A stretch of 64,000 bases of DNA, from NCBI GenBank assembly GCA_032622095.1, contig CP136063.1, positions 91,059,980 to 91,123,979 on the forward strand, given 5' to 3'. The DNA is from Siphonodentalium dalli. Its lineage: Eukaryota; Mollusca; Scaphopoda; Gadilida; Siphonodentaliidae. Position numbers and translations under genes: made by a program. This document shows positions 12,479-24,470 of this stretch, piece after piece. The notes under the pieces are model-generated. The model searched no databases, was not told the DNA's origin, and saw only the letters and a list, made by a program, of their open reading frames with translations. Position 1 is the stretch's first letter, and each line of letters opens with the position of its first letter.

Positions 12479-13179
12479 AGCTATTATAATTTATGTGCAA
12501 TGTCGGTCCATCGGCAATCTCCGAGCTTTTGACTAATATGTTCGAAGCTATAATTTGTAGTCGTCCTATAGTGGCTAATTACTGGCTATACTTATATTTA
12601 ATAACATGCGAACATTTACGATGGTCAATAAGAATTGTAAGGTGCATATTTTCATAATTTTCAGGAATTAAGTGGCACAGAAACAGCTACGGTAAGATCG
12701 ATGTGTTTACTTTTCCGTAAACAGCATTCTTTTTGGTCAGTGTATATTCAAAATTACCAGTAGGAAATTTTTACTCAAATATTGAATATCCGTAGGACCC
12801 TACTTTGACCACATGTTTCGGCCTTAACCGTTCAATTGTATTCACATTGTCGAAGTGAGACACACGCGAGCACTGCATTTTGTCAATGTCGCTAATCATA
12901 CCAATCAAGATCAAAGGGAATCTAGCAATGTCAAAGGAAATCCAATTAAAATCTTTGACAGAACACAATGCCGACAACGTAATTAGGATCAATTACACCA
13001 CTGGCTGTCATACATTGGTACTTTGAATTAACTCCGGTAGTTCACATTATAATTGAAAGTGATGTATCGTGCATGGGTGGGGGAAAAACTTAGCTAGGGA
13101 ATGGAGCCAAATGTTGAGGGGAATCCCATGCCATTGGTATAGCGGAAACCTAGATGAAACCAAACAGAAGTTGGTAAAC

Positions 13180-13313
13180 TGCGCAGCACTAGAGTACACC
13201 GCAGCCCAACTGCAGTTAGCCGGTTTACTGCGGTATAGTTGCAGTTTGGTCGCGATAGTATTAGCACGCTAACTGTGGTTAAGTGGACACTTGTTGTGTC
13301 GATGGGGTATGAA
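13180..13313. repeat. GC-rich palindromic island, right end
   Basis: Words GTACACCGCAGCCCAACTGC and GGTTAAGTGGACACTTGTTG end at TCGATGGGGTATG, the inverse of the 6461 end. It is uncertain whether 6461-13313 is one interrupted element. Confidence 0.55.
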
Positions 13314-14442
13314 AATTAGTTACTGAGAATCTTGAAGAAATTCAACTCACCAGATATAGACAATTATTTCCACAGCACACACTTCGTTCGATGATATTTC
13401 TTTTTAGCACTTTATCTCGTCTTGGAATAGAACCAAGATCACAGAACCATTGTCTCTGCAAACTCCAAAATATTACAAATCTCAACAGCTATCTTTCAAG
13501 GCACTCGCTGGATCAATCGTCAAATGTAATATCTCGATCTGTCACAAAAGTGTCAAGATACCGATGTCATAGCATCATATATATGGAAGTTGAAATAAAA
13601 AATAAATTCTCTTATGTACAAAACAAACTTAGATCAAATGATTATGCTCCTCTGAGATATAAATTCCAATGATTGTTCATGGCAAGTTCAGTTTTGAAAA
13701 TTCTTGTCTGTAATTTTAGTCAGTAAGAATTTATTTCTCTATCCATCTGATACACCATTCTTATCAGATTATCAGTCTCCTATTATTCTTCTGTGATAAG
13801 TGCAAGTTTCTGACCTTGAACTCTAGGCATTAATACCAGAGCTGAAATTCAGCTCCAACTGCTTTGTCAGCTCATCTGTTGTCACATTCTTTCAAGTCAT
13901 CAAATTAGTATTCAAAATTTCATGTACTTATTCATTTCAAACACACGATTATAGACTTAAAGTTGCATCGGTCTTTATGTTCTTCAGTGGTGTAAAGACT
14001 GAAGCACTCCTGGTTTTTTGTGGCAGTTGAAATTCACAGAGCCAGTTTCAGGTTTCGTTTCCATACGTTGAAGACCTCAAACTAATTAACTGTGACGATG
14101 AGAACAACAACTTCTCACAAAAGTTGTCATTATCCGTATCAGGAACACATAGAACTAGACGATGGATTTATACTTGGCGCAATCTGCGATAAGTATGATA
14201 TTGATCACCTTGAATCAGTAATTCATCCCGTGTGGCGGGTTGTTTACAAATTTACGAGAAGCGAAGTGATAGTTTTTGAGCGAAATAAACTATCAAAACT
14301 TGTCGTTTTTATGTGTCTCCAAACTCCAGTTATTGCAGAGGGTTAGGAAATTCGTCCTTAGTATTGTCAAAGTAAAATATATCGAAGTAATCATCAGGAA
14401 AATTAACAGTTTTTTGCAATTTCACGTCTCTAATACTTTCAA

Positions 14443-14452
14443 AATGGCGGAC
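14443..14452 (+). promoter_or_regulatory. YY1-like AAAATGGCGG motif, possible promoter region
   Basis: The word AAAATGGCGG matches the YY1 consensus common in metazoan core promoters. It is in a short stretch with more CG dinucleotides, 8.6 kb upstream of the vasculin start. Whether it serves vasculin is unknown. Confidence 0.2.
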
Positions 14453-14598
14453 AGTTTCCCCAGAATGCACAGCGATGGAATAGCCTCAAAACTAAAACGT
14501 TTTTATCAGAATCGGGCACATGCGTCACAAATTAACCTTCATCAGCCGGGACGACTTTTTTTTGTGACAATACATTGATTGATGATATATTCTCATTA

Positions 14599-14680
14599 AA
14601 GCGGTACTGTACCCTAAATCCGGTCATTTATGGCAACACTTCCTTTTATACTCAACAGAATGTATTTATGCAACAAATGA
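14599..14680. mobile_element. Foldback MITE fragment (AAAGGGGCACTGTACAC family)
   Basis: One arm only (GCGGTACTGTACCCTAAATC to ATACTCAACAGAATGTAT). Confidence 0.6.
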
Positions 14681-15092
14681 ATGAAATTCTGCCCTGAATT
14701 TGTGCAAAAAAAACAACATGGTAATTATAATGAAAATGAATTTATTACTCCAGCCTACCCCGCCTTTTAAACGACTTCCAACAAAGTATGGAAATTAATT
14801 TCATCCTAAATATAGCTATTAAGTTTACTGTGGGCATATATTGGCCCACCACGTAAATCCAATGTAGACCTTTAAAATGTGTATTATATTGTATCACTTT
14901 TTAATAGTGAAATTTAAATAAAAATTAACTTATTTGAAATGAATTTTACTGAGGATGAATGAACGTCATGCAATACTATTGTACACGGGGGTATCCGTAT
15001 AATTCGGCCTTATTTTGATAATCCGACCTTATAAACAGTATTCTAGGTTGTAGCCGATAAAAACTACTTAAAATCACATTACGGTATATATA

Positions 15093-16008
15093 TCTATTAT
15101 ATATTTTGGAAGATCTGTTTGTTTGTTTGCTTGTGTGTGTGTAATCGATGAACTCGAAAACGGCGGACCCGATTTCGATGAAACTTGGTATGTGGGGGTA
15201 TTTTCGGGTCAGGAGTAACATAGACCTATTGATTTTCAGATCCGAGGTCAACTTTTCACGTGCCGAGGTCAAATCTGTTTTTACGCTGTGTTACGGGACT
15301 TTCATTTGAGTTCGGTGCTTACAAATCGATTCGAAACAGCGCGAATAATAAAATGCCAGTCATAATAATGACACTGTGAGAATCTTTCGTGTTTCCTCTT
15401 TCCAACGATATATAATGCGTACTTATGTATCCGTTTTAGTTATCTGCCTCAATTATCAAGAAGAAGTGGTACTATCTTCCATCAGGATTAAAACAATGCG
15501 TAACTTCTATGACGTCGTTAGATGTCATAACGTTAGATCACGTTAACGCTTAACCGGCCGATGCATTTGACTGTTTCATACGTCTTGGCGATATCTCGGG
15601 CACCGATGGTAATTTATCTTTACGTTGAAACTTGATAATTAATGAGCGTGTGTGTATGAGGCGCGTTTATATACTTGAGTGGAAATCAAATCGGGTTAAA
15701 CTGGCGGATTTTTACGGACGAAATTTGATGCATAGGGTATCTCGGTATCCGCTGGGCCGATTTCCCGGTATCCGCTGGGCCGATTTCCACCATTTTTGGG
15801 GTGTTGGTGTTTGACCCCACCTGACCTTCAAAATGGTCAATTCAAGGTCAAATCGGGTAAAACCGGATGGATTTCGACGGGCACTTTTGTCGGGTACTTT
15901 TGTTCGGGCACTGTGTTTTGGACGGGTCAAATCGTGACCCCACTTGACCTTGGCCTTCAAAATAGACAATTCAAGGTCAAACCCGGACGAAGTCGGGTCA
16001 CCTTCTAG
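15093..16008 (+). mobile_element. Helitron-like element H1
   Basis: The element starts TCTATTATATATTTTGG and ends with a hairpin (ACCCGGAC-gaa-GTCGGGT) 12 nt before CTAG/T, the Helitron terminus pattern. It has no terminal inverted repeats. No Rep/helicase ORF was seen, so it is non-autonomous. The interior has repeated AAGGTCAAATCGGG words. Confidence 0.75.
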
Positions 16009-16020
16009 TATATATATATA

Positions 16021-16630
16021 TCTATTATATATTTTGAAAGATCTGTGTGTGTGTATCTGTCTGTGTGTGTGTGTGTAATCGATGGACTCGAAAATGGCCC
16101 AGCCGATTTCGATGAAACTTGGTATGTGGGGGTATTTTCGGCCGGGGACGAACATAGGCATATTAATTTGTCCGTGCGACGTGACCTTGAAATCGGGTCA
16201 TTTCAAGGTCAAACGCCCGAATATCACGGGATTTCGACGAAACTTGGTATGTGGGGGTACTTTCTTATGGCGAGTCTCGTAAGCATATTCATTTGCCCGT
16301 GCGATGTGACCTTGACCTTGAAATCGGGTAACTTCAAGGTCAAATCGCCAATTTTGATGGGATTTCGACGAAATTTGATACGTGGGGTTACTTTTGTCCA
16401 CTGATTGTTTTGGACGGGTACAATCGTGACCCCGACCAGACCTTGACCTTCAAAATTATCAATTCAAGGTCAAATCGGGTAAAACCGGATGGATTTCGAC
16501 GGGCACGTTTGTCGGGTACTTTTGTCCGGGCAGTGTTTTTGGACTGGTCAAATCGTGACCCCACTTGACCTTGACCTTCAAAATGGCCAATTCAAGGTAA
16601 AAGCCCGGACGAAGTCGGGTCACCTTCTAG
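16021..16630 (+). mobile_element. Helitron-like element H2
   Basis: It has the same 5' end (TCTATTATATATTTTG) and the same hairpin plus CACCTTCTAG 3' end as H1, and is shorter. It is separated from H1 by 12 bp of (TA)n and directly abuts H3. Confidence 0.75.
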
Positions 16631-17758
16631 TCTATACTATATATTTTGAGACTTCGTATATATGTACTTCATAGAATCGAAAACGGTTCGCTCGATTGAG
16701 TTCAAACTTCCCATCTAAGGGTAAAAACCCACGAACACCGTAGTTGTCGGGTTTTGGAGAAGCTCTGAGCACCCTTTATCCACTCCCAAATCACCGCAAA
16801 GGCACGGCGTGGGTTAATCAAGTGATTATTTAATGAGCGTTTGTTTTTGACGCATCGCTATAAAGAGCGTCTGTTTGCCATTCAACGTTATTTGCATCTG
16901 CAGAGAGATATACGGAACATACATTAAATTTTAAAAACATTTGTTTCTGACCAACCCTGCGAGCACGGATGGCGCGCTTTGTTTTTACAGTATATAGTTA
17001 TATACCGAAATTATCCCAGATAATCACGAATATAGCATCACATTTCTCCCCAGATATACCGTTATAAAGCTACTGGAATCTGCCCACGGCAATGTCGGCT
17101 TATATGACATCTTTACTACACATGACAGCCGATGGACAATTGGTCTCTATATATGTACCAAAATTACGCCGCGTTGGTGACTGGGAAATTCCAGGGAATG
17201 CCGATTGAGCTCAAACTTGCTACCTACGGGAAGTGTCATATATATGAGTGTGTCCTTTAAATAGACTCGACCCGATTGAGCTCAAACTTGCTAAATATTG
17301 ACTGGGAAATTCCAGGGAATGCCGATTGAGCTCAAACTTGCTACCTACGGGAAGTGTCATATATATGTGTGTGTCCTTTATAGACTCGAACCGATTGAGC
17401 TCAAACTTGCTAAATACGGGAAGTGTCATGGACGGGTTCATTGAAAAACAAAAACAAATCGGGTAAAATTGAAAAACAAAATTAAAAAGGCACAATTAAC
17501 TCCTTGAAAAACCAAAACAAATCGGGTAAAATTTAAAAACAAAAAATTCAATTAAAAAATTAAAAAGGCACAATTAACTCATTGAAAAACAAACAAATTA
17601 ACTCATTGAAAAACAAAAAATTAAATTAAAATTGTCATGTTTCTGACTATTGCCGAAATTTGGTGCAAATGCAGCACAAGTGTCTCGGAACCTGTTGCAA
17701 TTGCTTTTTCGAACAAAGCCATGGGACGAATGCCGCCAGTGGCGGGCTAACCTGCTAG
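16631..17758 (+). mobile_element. Helitron-like element H3 (different family)
   Basis: It starts TCTATACTATATATTTTG directly after the CTAG of H2. It ends with a GC-rich hairpin (CCGCCAGTGGCGG) followed by GCTAACCTGCTAG. The interior differs from H1/H2 and holds a tandem duplication around 17180-17430 (GATTGAGCTCAAACTTGCTA words). Confidence 0.7.
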
Positions 17759-18640
17759 TCTATTATATATTTTGGAAGATCTGTTTGTTTGTTTGTTTGT
17801 GTGTGTGTAATCGATGAACTCGAAAACGGCGGACCCGATTTCGATGAAACTTGGTATGTGGGGGTACTTTCGGGTCAGGAGTAACATAGGCCTATTGATT
17901 TTCAGATCCGATGTCAACTTTTCACGTGCCGAGGTCAAATCTGTTTTTACGCTGTGTTACGGGACTTTCATTTGAGTTCGGTGCTTACAAATCGATTCGA
18001 AACAGCGCGAATAATAAAATGCCAGTCATAATAATGACACTGTGAGAATCTTTCGTGTTTCCCCTTTCCAACGATATATAATGCGTATGTATCCGTTTTA
18101 GTTATCTGCCTCAATTATCAAGAATAAGTGGTACTATCTTCCATCAGGATAAAAACAATGCGTAACTTCTATGACGTCGTTAGAGGTCATAACGTTAGAT
18201 CACGTTAACGCTTAACCGGCCGATGCATTTGACTGTTTCAGACGTCTTGGCGATATCTCGGGCACCGATGGTAATTTATCTTTACGTTGAAACTTGATAA
18301 TTAATGAGCGTGTGTGTATGAGGCGCGTTTATATACTTGAGTGGAAATCAAATCGGGTTAAACTGGCGGATTTTTACGGACGAAAGTTGATGCATAGGGT
18401 ATCTCGGTATCCGCTGGGCCGATTTCCCGGTATCCGCTGGGCCGATTTCCACCATTTTTGGGGTGTTGGTGTTTGACCCCACCTGACCTTCAAAATGGTC
18501 AAATCGGGTAAAACCGGATGGATTTCGACGGGTACTTTTGTTCGGGCACTGTGTTTTGGACGGGTCACATCGTGACCCCACTTGACCTTCAAAATAGACA
18601 ATTCAAGGTCAAACCCGGACGAAGTCGGGTCACCTTCTAG
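17759..18640 (+). mobile_element. Helitron-like element H4, near copy of H1
   Basis: It begins directly after the CTAG of H3 and is almost identical to H1 with small internal deletions, ending with the same hairpin and CTTCTAG. (TA)n follows. Confidence 0.75.
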
Positions 18641-18692
18641 TATATATATATATATATATCGGGGGAAAAACATGATGAACGACGAGGTAAGT

Positions 18693-19565
18693 GTAGGGGA
18701 GACCCGGGCAAAGCGGATCACGTAAGGGTTTCTTGTACAAAATGCAACCGGCAATCAGAATTATTAGCACTGTCAGTTTCTAATCATGATGGCATAACAT
18801 TTGACGGATGATGCATTAAGAAACATCTATTGGTTTGGTTGCTATGGTGATTTTTAATTTTGATCCGCTTTGCCCGGCCGTTGGGCAAATCGGATCACCA
18901 CATCGGGCAAAGCGGATCAGCAAACGAATCCTTCTGAAAATGCAATAATTTTCAACTATTGATATGCTTTTTAGTTTTATTTATTTCAATAATACATATT
19001 TATCCCAAATAATGAATACCGCGTGTTTTCAAACGCTCAAGTTTTCCAATTATGGTCGTGCTCCGACAAGGCACGAGTTTTGTCGACACATCGGACTAAA
19101 ATTGTCCAAATTCACTTAACTACGCATGTGTACTGGAAGTTAGTCATGTTATGAATGATCCGCTTTGCCCAGACACATATTTTTACAGTCCGGCGTATTA
19201 CACGCGTGTCCTATCAAATATAGCAAATTGACATATTGTCTTATTCCACATATATATTGCCTAAGACACCGACAACATTTATTCGGGTAGATGGGTATGT
19301 GACCATCGACGTGCGCAATAGATATGCGCAAACGCACAATAATTACAAATTTGGTAACATCGTAAAATGTCGACGAAAATGTTCTAATGCATGGGCTACA
19401 AAATTTTAGTATACCTAGTTCTCTGTGGAAAATATATAAAAACTAACCAAACATAAAACTTTCTTATTCTAAAATACGGATAGAATCGGAATAATTTGCT
19501 AGTATTGAAATAATAAAGGTGATCGGCTTTGCCCGGGCGATCCGCTTTGCCCGGGTCTCCCCTAC
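18693..19565. mobile_element. TIR element with iterated GGGCAAAGCGGATC motif
   Basis: Terminal inverted repeats of about 27 bp begin GTAGGGGAGACCCGGGCAAA. The core word GGGCAAAGCGGATC or a variant recurs inside in both orientations near 18704, 18857, 18885, 18905, 19158, 19525 and 19541. No ORF or clear target duplication was seen. The superfamily is undetermined. Confidence 0.7.
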
Positions 19566-19620
19566 TTAGTTTACATATGTTCGTGATATTCCGCTGGCAT
19601 TTCTATGTTATAAGCGTTGT

Positions 19621-20130
19621 TTATCATGATTTTAGCTAATCATGTAAAAAATACCATATCAATTCCATTTTTTTTCCTGACAAATATGGTTTAGCTAAAA
19701 AAAAAAATCGATGCCAATAAACGGCATCATATGGGGTATTAACCAACGATTACACTAGTTTATTCCATTAAATAGTGCGGTATATATACGCCTTTTCTTG
19801 AGTTATTCATACACACGGACCCGTACATTGGATGTTGCATGATAAAGCGGCCATACTCGGTAGATAACGCGGCCACCATATATTTATTATGGTGGCCGCC
19901 TTATCTGTCGAGTATGGCCGCTTTATCCACATCCAATGCACCCACGTGCGTTAATAACTCTGGATGGACAGAAAGGCGTATAACGCACATGAAATAAACT
20001 AGTGCAATCGTTGGTTAATACACCATGCCGTATATTGGCATAGAAAATTTATTCGAGTTAAACCATTTGTCCGAGAAAAAACAGAAGGAATTGATATGGT
20101 ATTCTTTATACGTGATTAGCTAACATCATA
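19621..20130. mobile_element. Long foldback element, arms of about 240 bp
   Basis: The whole 0.5 kb is an imperfect palindrome centred near 19877 (CCACCATATATTTATTATGGTGG). Outer arms such as TTAGCTAATCA and ATACCATATCAATTCC recur inverted at 20080-20125. The GC-rich centre repeats GATAAAGCGGCC in both arms. Confidence 0.8.
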
Positions 20131-20399
20131 ATAATCTTTCAACTGCCCTAAATTGACACTACTGGTTTTAATTTTATCCCCGATGGAACAGCTACCGGTA
20201 TAGGCCTATGTACTCTCAAATATATCATGTCCCACAAGAAAATATCATGAATATGCACCAAATTCTGAAGAAGAAAAGATGAGACTGAACACTAAACTTG
20301 CTATGCCATACACAACTGCGTTTCTCTTCACAGGCGCGATCATTCTAACAGTACTAGCGGTATATATATTTGGCAAGTATCAGAAATAAATTAGATATA

Positions 20400-21460
20400 C
20401 ATGCATGTACTTGCGGCCGAAACATCAAATGGCGAGTACGACGTAGGCTGTGTCTATTAACCGAATCATGGCTCGATCATTCTATCCCGGATTCAGAAAT
20501 CCATCTTCCTGCATGGCTACCACCCACAAAGACAGAAACGATGGTAGAATAGGAGGAGTGTGTGTATTTACGTTCGCGACACTGTACCATCCAAAATACG
20601 GGAAGACCTCGACAGTGACGAAGTAGAAACTATCTGCATGGATAGCTATATATAGTTAGCTATATATATAGAGGTTGCACAAAACGTTGTCTTGTAGGAT
20701 GCTTCTATATCGCCCTCCCAACTCCCCCGCAACCATGTGGACGAAAATTAATGATAATATTTCCATTGGGTGTCATAATAGGTGGAGATCTTACAGTTAG
20801 GTATCACTGCCCAGTTGTTGCTAGGATAAAACTTTTGGGGAAAAATCGGGAAAAACTCTCACTAGACGTGTCTGGAATTATAATCTGGCTGACTTCGATA
20901 CCATGAAATCAGCTCATGCTGATAACCTGACTGCAAAAATTTAGAAGGTATGTAGTGAAAATATCCCCAATAAGATAGCACTGATCCGGAAAGATAATCC
21001 CCAATGGCTTACGTGTAATGTTCGGAAACTGATGATGCAACGAAATCGATTACATATATAAGATAGCTAAAAAGGCAAAACACACCACAAACATGGGCAA
21101 ACTTTCGATCTGAACGTAACGAAACTATACATCGGCTATTAGAAAAAGAAAACGAGATTATGACACCAAAGAATGAAAATACATTGAATAACCCATCAAA
21201 TGACCAGTCCTCTTGCATGGTGGAAAACTCTCCAAAAATAGCAGCTGGTTGTCGTTTAATACTCTCAGTCTCAGATTGCACGTGAAAGCTAAGAGAATGC
21301 CCTTATTACATTCAAATAGAGTTATGCACCTTATAGGTTTCTATAAAGTATCTAACAGATGAAACAGTAGTACTCTTTGGGATGAAGGAAAGGGTCTATC
21401 GGCCAATTCGACCATCCCAGGGTTAGCCTCCCCGAAATACTCCCATCACAGTAGTACTCT
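20400..21460 (+). pseudogene. Decayed non-LTR retrotransposon (LINE)
   Basis: Broken frames give LTESWLDHSIPDSEIHLP, then GVCVYVRDTVPSKIREDLDS, the C-terminal part of a LINE endonuclease. Downstream, NPQWLTCNVRKLMMQRNRL resembles the linker before the reverse transcriptase. Many stops and frameshifts are present and no reverse transcriptase core was found. Confidence 0.6.
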
Positions 21461-24400
21461 CAACACTGGATATTGGATGTTCATATGATAATTAATTTAT
21501 TGATATCATTATAAGACATGCAACTATTTGAATAAAATCAAGTGGTTATTATTGTTAATAACTAACCACTTGATTTTAGAGTTATCCATCTTACACCCGC
21601 AATTTGTCTGTTTGAGCACGAGGCAGACTAAATTAGTGTCCCAGATCTCGAGAAATTAACGAAGTTCAAAAATTGATATCTGATCACTCTGAGCTTTGAT
21701 GTGTGGGTTCCTCGACTCGAATCAAATATTTTTTACCCCCGAAGCCAAAGAAATAGTAATATAGGACCCTCTGATCGGATTGAGCACCTTTAAATATAAT
21801 TAAAGATATGGTTAATATTTTCAAAACCATTCAATCGATACCAAAATCTATACAGGTGAAGACTGTGTCATGAGTATCACAGATGTGATTATTTATAGAG
21901 TGATCGTGCGAAAATATTAAGCTATCACACTGTGTTAACAGGATTGGTGAAGGATGTTAATATATTAAGCAAATAAACCAAATGACCCTCACTATGCAGG
22001 TTAGGGGTGTGTTATCATAAACTGTGCCAGAACTATAAACATAATCAATGGAAATATTTGAGTTATCAAATCGGATAGTAAGGGGTTAATCTTACCCAAA
22101 CTAATGAACTGATAAACACAAAATAGTCAACAAAAAGCATGTCATTGGATTTAGAAACCCATACAATAAGTCAGTCTCAAGAATCCCAGCACTGTTAATA
22201 TTATCATGTAGCCCAAAATGCAATTGAGGGAATTTCAAAATAGGACATTTCCTCTAATGATGAATATTCAATTGGTCATTTATTGAAACACTGACTGAAC
22301 CTGGCTCAAAGTGAAAGCGATAATTTAATATATGTCTATCGGATAAGATGTGTCTATAGAATGGGTTAATTTTAATCCCAAATCTATGCAAGTGAAAAGT
22401 GGATCACCATCAACATGGACATAGAATAGGAGAATGATGAAATAAAAAACATCTGAAGACCATATGATGTGTGGGGAGGGTTAATTAATGACATCATATG
22501 ATGGAACTAAGGAATGTGTGGATTAATTGTTTTCTAAGATAAGACAACAGTGTCTCTGTAAACAACAATGTCTCTAAATAGCCATGTCTGTAAAAGATCC
22601 CTACAAATGAACAATGGACTATTCCTATTTATTCTTGTAGAATAGGTGTCTTATAGAGTGTTTAACTAATGCCATGAACCTGTTTCAACAGGTGGATTAA
22701 CTTAATATTGCACAGAAAACAACTGGAATAAAGAGTCATAAATCACAGTTTGACAGATGATACACAGGTCTGCAAGCAAGCAGTATCAGCTAAAGCCAGT
22801 AGTATCAGGTGTCCATAGCGATAAATTGTCTCATTCAATAATACAGCCATCAGTGGTGTCATTTTCTCTTAAAAATTCATAGTGCATGGCAAACAGGTAT
22901 GAATTATAAAGGGCCATAACTCTGTTAAAATAAATCGGATCAAACCCATATTTGAACTTGATCTGTATTTAGGGGTCAATCAGATGAAAAATGTTTGATT
23001 CATCCTGGCTTGGATGAATTCTATATAAAAACAAGAGTGGAAAGGGTTAAATAAACAATACCAAAATCCATACAGATGAAGAACGTGCTAAGAAAAATCT
23101 AGGTAAGAAATATGAGGCAGATCAGAAGAAATATGTTCAACTTATTGCACCGGATAGCATGTGTTAATAATTTCTTAACTGATCAACCGATCGATATCAA
23201 AAACTATACAGGTGAAGAGTGTGTCATCATAAACATGCACATATAATTTGAATACGATCCGATAAAAATTATTCGAGTAATCAAATCGGATAGCAAGTGT
23301 CTACGGACAGACAGACAGACGGACGGACGGACGAACGGTGGATGGTTGATCCGGACGTCGGCATTATGTGTACCATACATGGTATGGGTACACATAAAAA
23401 TTGTTTGACCAATAAGTGCCATCTGAAAGAAACTAAAGGGGGACTGTCTGTACACTACAGGTAAATCTGACCATTTATGAACCATCTCCTATTATACTCA
23501 ACAAAATATATGCAACAAATGAATGAGTCATTAATTAATGTTGTTTACATCGTACACAGAGCACATGAGTGTATTTTTCACTCATCCATGGCTCAAATTC
23601 ATTAATTTGTTGCATATATCATATATAATAGGAGATGGTCCCATAAATGGCCTGATTTAGTGTAGAGTCCCCCTTTGATTTATAATTAAAAATTAAAAAC
23701 AAATTTTGTTTTCTTCTAATTTCAGTGTTCCAGAGGGACATTATATCTACATGTATGTCTTCAATAACAAAATGATATGTCTTGATATTTATAACTTTAA
23801 GATGATGTGTCACATTTGGGTTTTAACAATTTTAACAAATGCTATTATTTCATTGAAACAAGCCTCTTTAAGTGAATAGAGATCTTACATAAGAATTTGT
23901 ATGTTGCTGTAATTTGAGTTTTGGAACCCAGAAAAACATCTGTAAGCCACAAATTTATACCAGTACAGAAAGTAATAGCTCTACCATATCTCTATGGGCT
24001 ATTAGTGCTGCCAATTATGGGCAGACACAATCCTTACTTACCGACATGATCATTAAATCATTAATACAATGGGGATCGATTGAGACCTCTGTCTACTGGA
24101 GCTTTCTTCAAGCATCTTAAGAGATAATGGCAGGAATGGTAAAAGGCCAGCTTGACTATCAGATTAATTACATGATGCTGGTCAGTCTGGGTGATAAAAC
24201 CAAATCGAGAAATCTATTTCATAACCCTTTGATGGCCTTCATTAACTCCTTCTATGCTACACAAGACAGTCAAAGACTGTGGGGTCGCTCACCAGACTGC
24301 AAAGACTGATAAGACTGGGACTTTGAAGACCATAACAGTTAGAACTTTTCATAATCACTTTAAAAAAGTAGATCTAAACAGGATATGTAGATAGAGAGGC

Positions 24401-24470
24401 TTCATGTACCAACTGTACGCTACTGATCACCCCCCCCCCCCCCCCCCCCCCCAGATGAACAGGTGACAGA
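21461..24470. repeat. Interspersed repeat region with GACA/GGAC microsatellite
   Basis: 21560-21800 recurs inverted at 27680-27830 (GGCTTCGGGGGTAAAAAATA). 23290-23335 is a run of GACA/GGAC/GGACG units. Repeated phrases such as ATACAGGTGAAGAGTGTGTC suggest a decayed repeat family. No gene is seen. A C run of about 24 is at 24429. Confidence 0.5.
23435..23676. mobile_element. Foldback MITE, full length (AAAGGGGCACTGTACAC family)
   Basis: Inverted arms (GGGGGACTGTCTGTACAC, and GTGTAGAGTCCCCC) and a longer centre with CACTCATCCATGGCTC, about 240 bp in all. Confidence 0.75.

Larger units (their letters stand above)
13314..15092. other. Mostly unique AT-rich sequence
   Basis: Apart from a MITE arm at 14599 and the YY1-like word, no gene or repeat structure was recognised. 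The longest frames have no codon-like character. Confidence 0.4.

Noticed and set aside
14276-14578. Plus-strand ORF containing MADSFPRMHSDG
   Set aside because: It has an attractive ATGGCGG context, but no donor, partner exon or recognisable domain; kept only as a promoter motif.
15712-16404. ORFs of 119-149 codons
   Set aside because: They lie inside Helitron-like elements, overlap on both strands and consist of repeated AAGGTCAAATCGGG words.
23914-24309. Two adjacent plus-strand ORFs (QINYMMLVSLGDKTKSRN)
   Set aside because: They have some protein-like character but no splice sites, partner exon or family match; too weak to call a gene.
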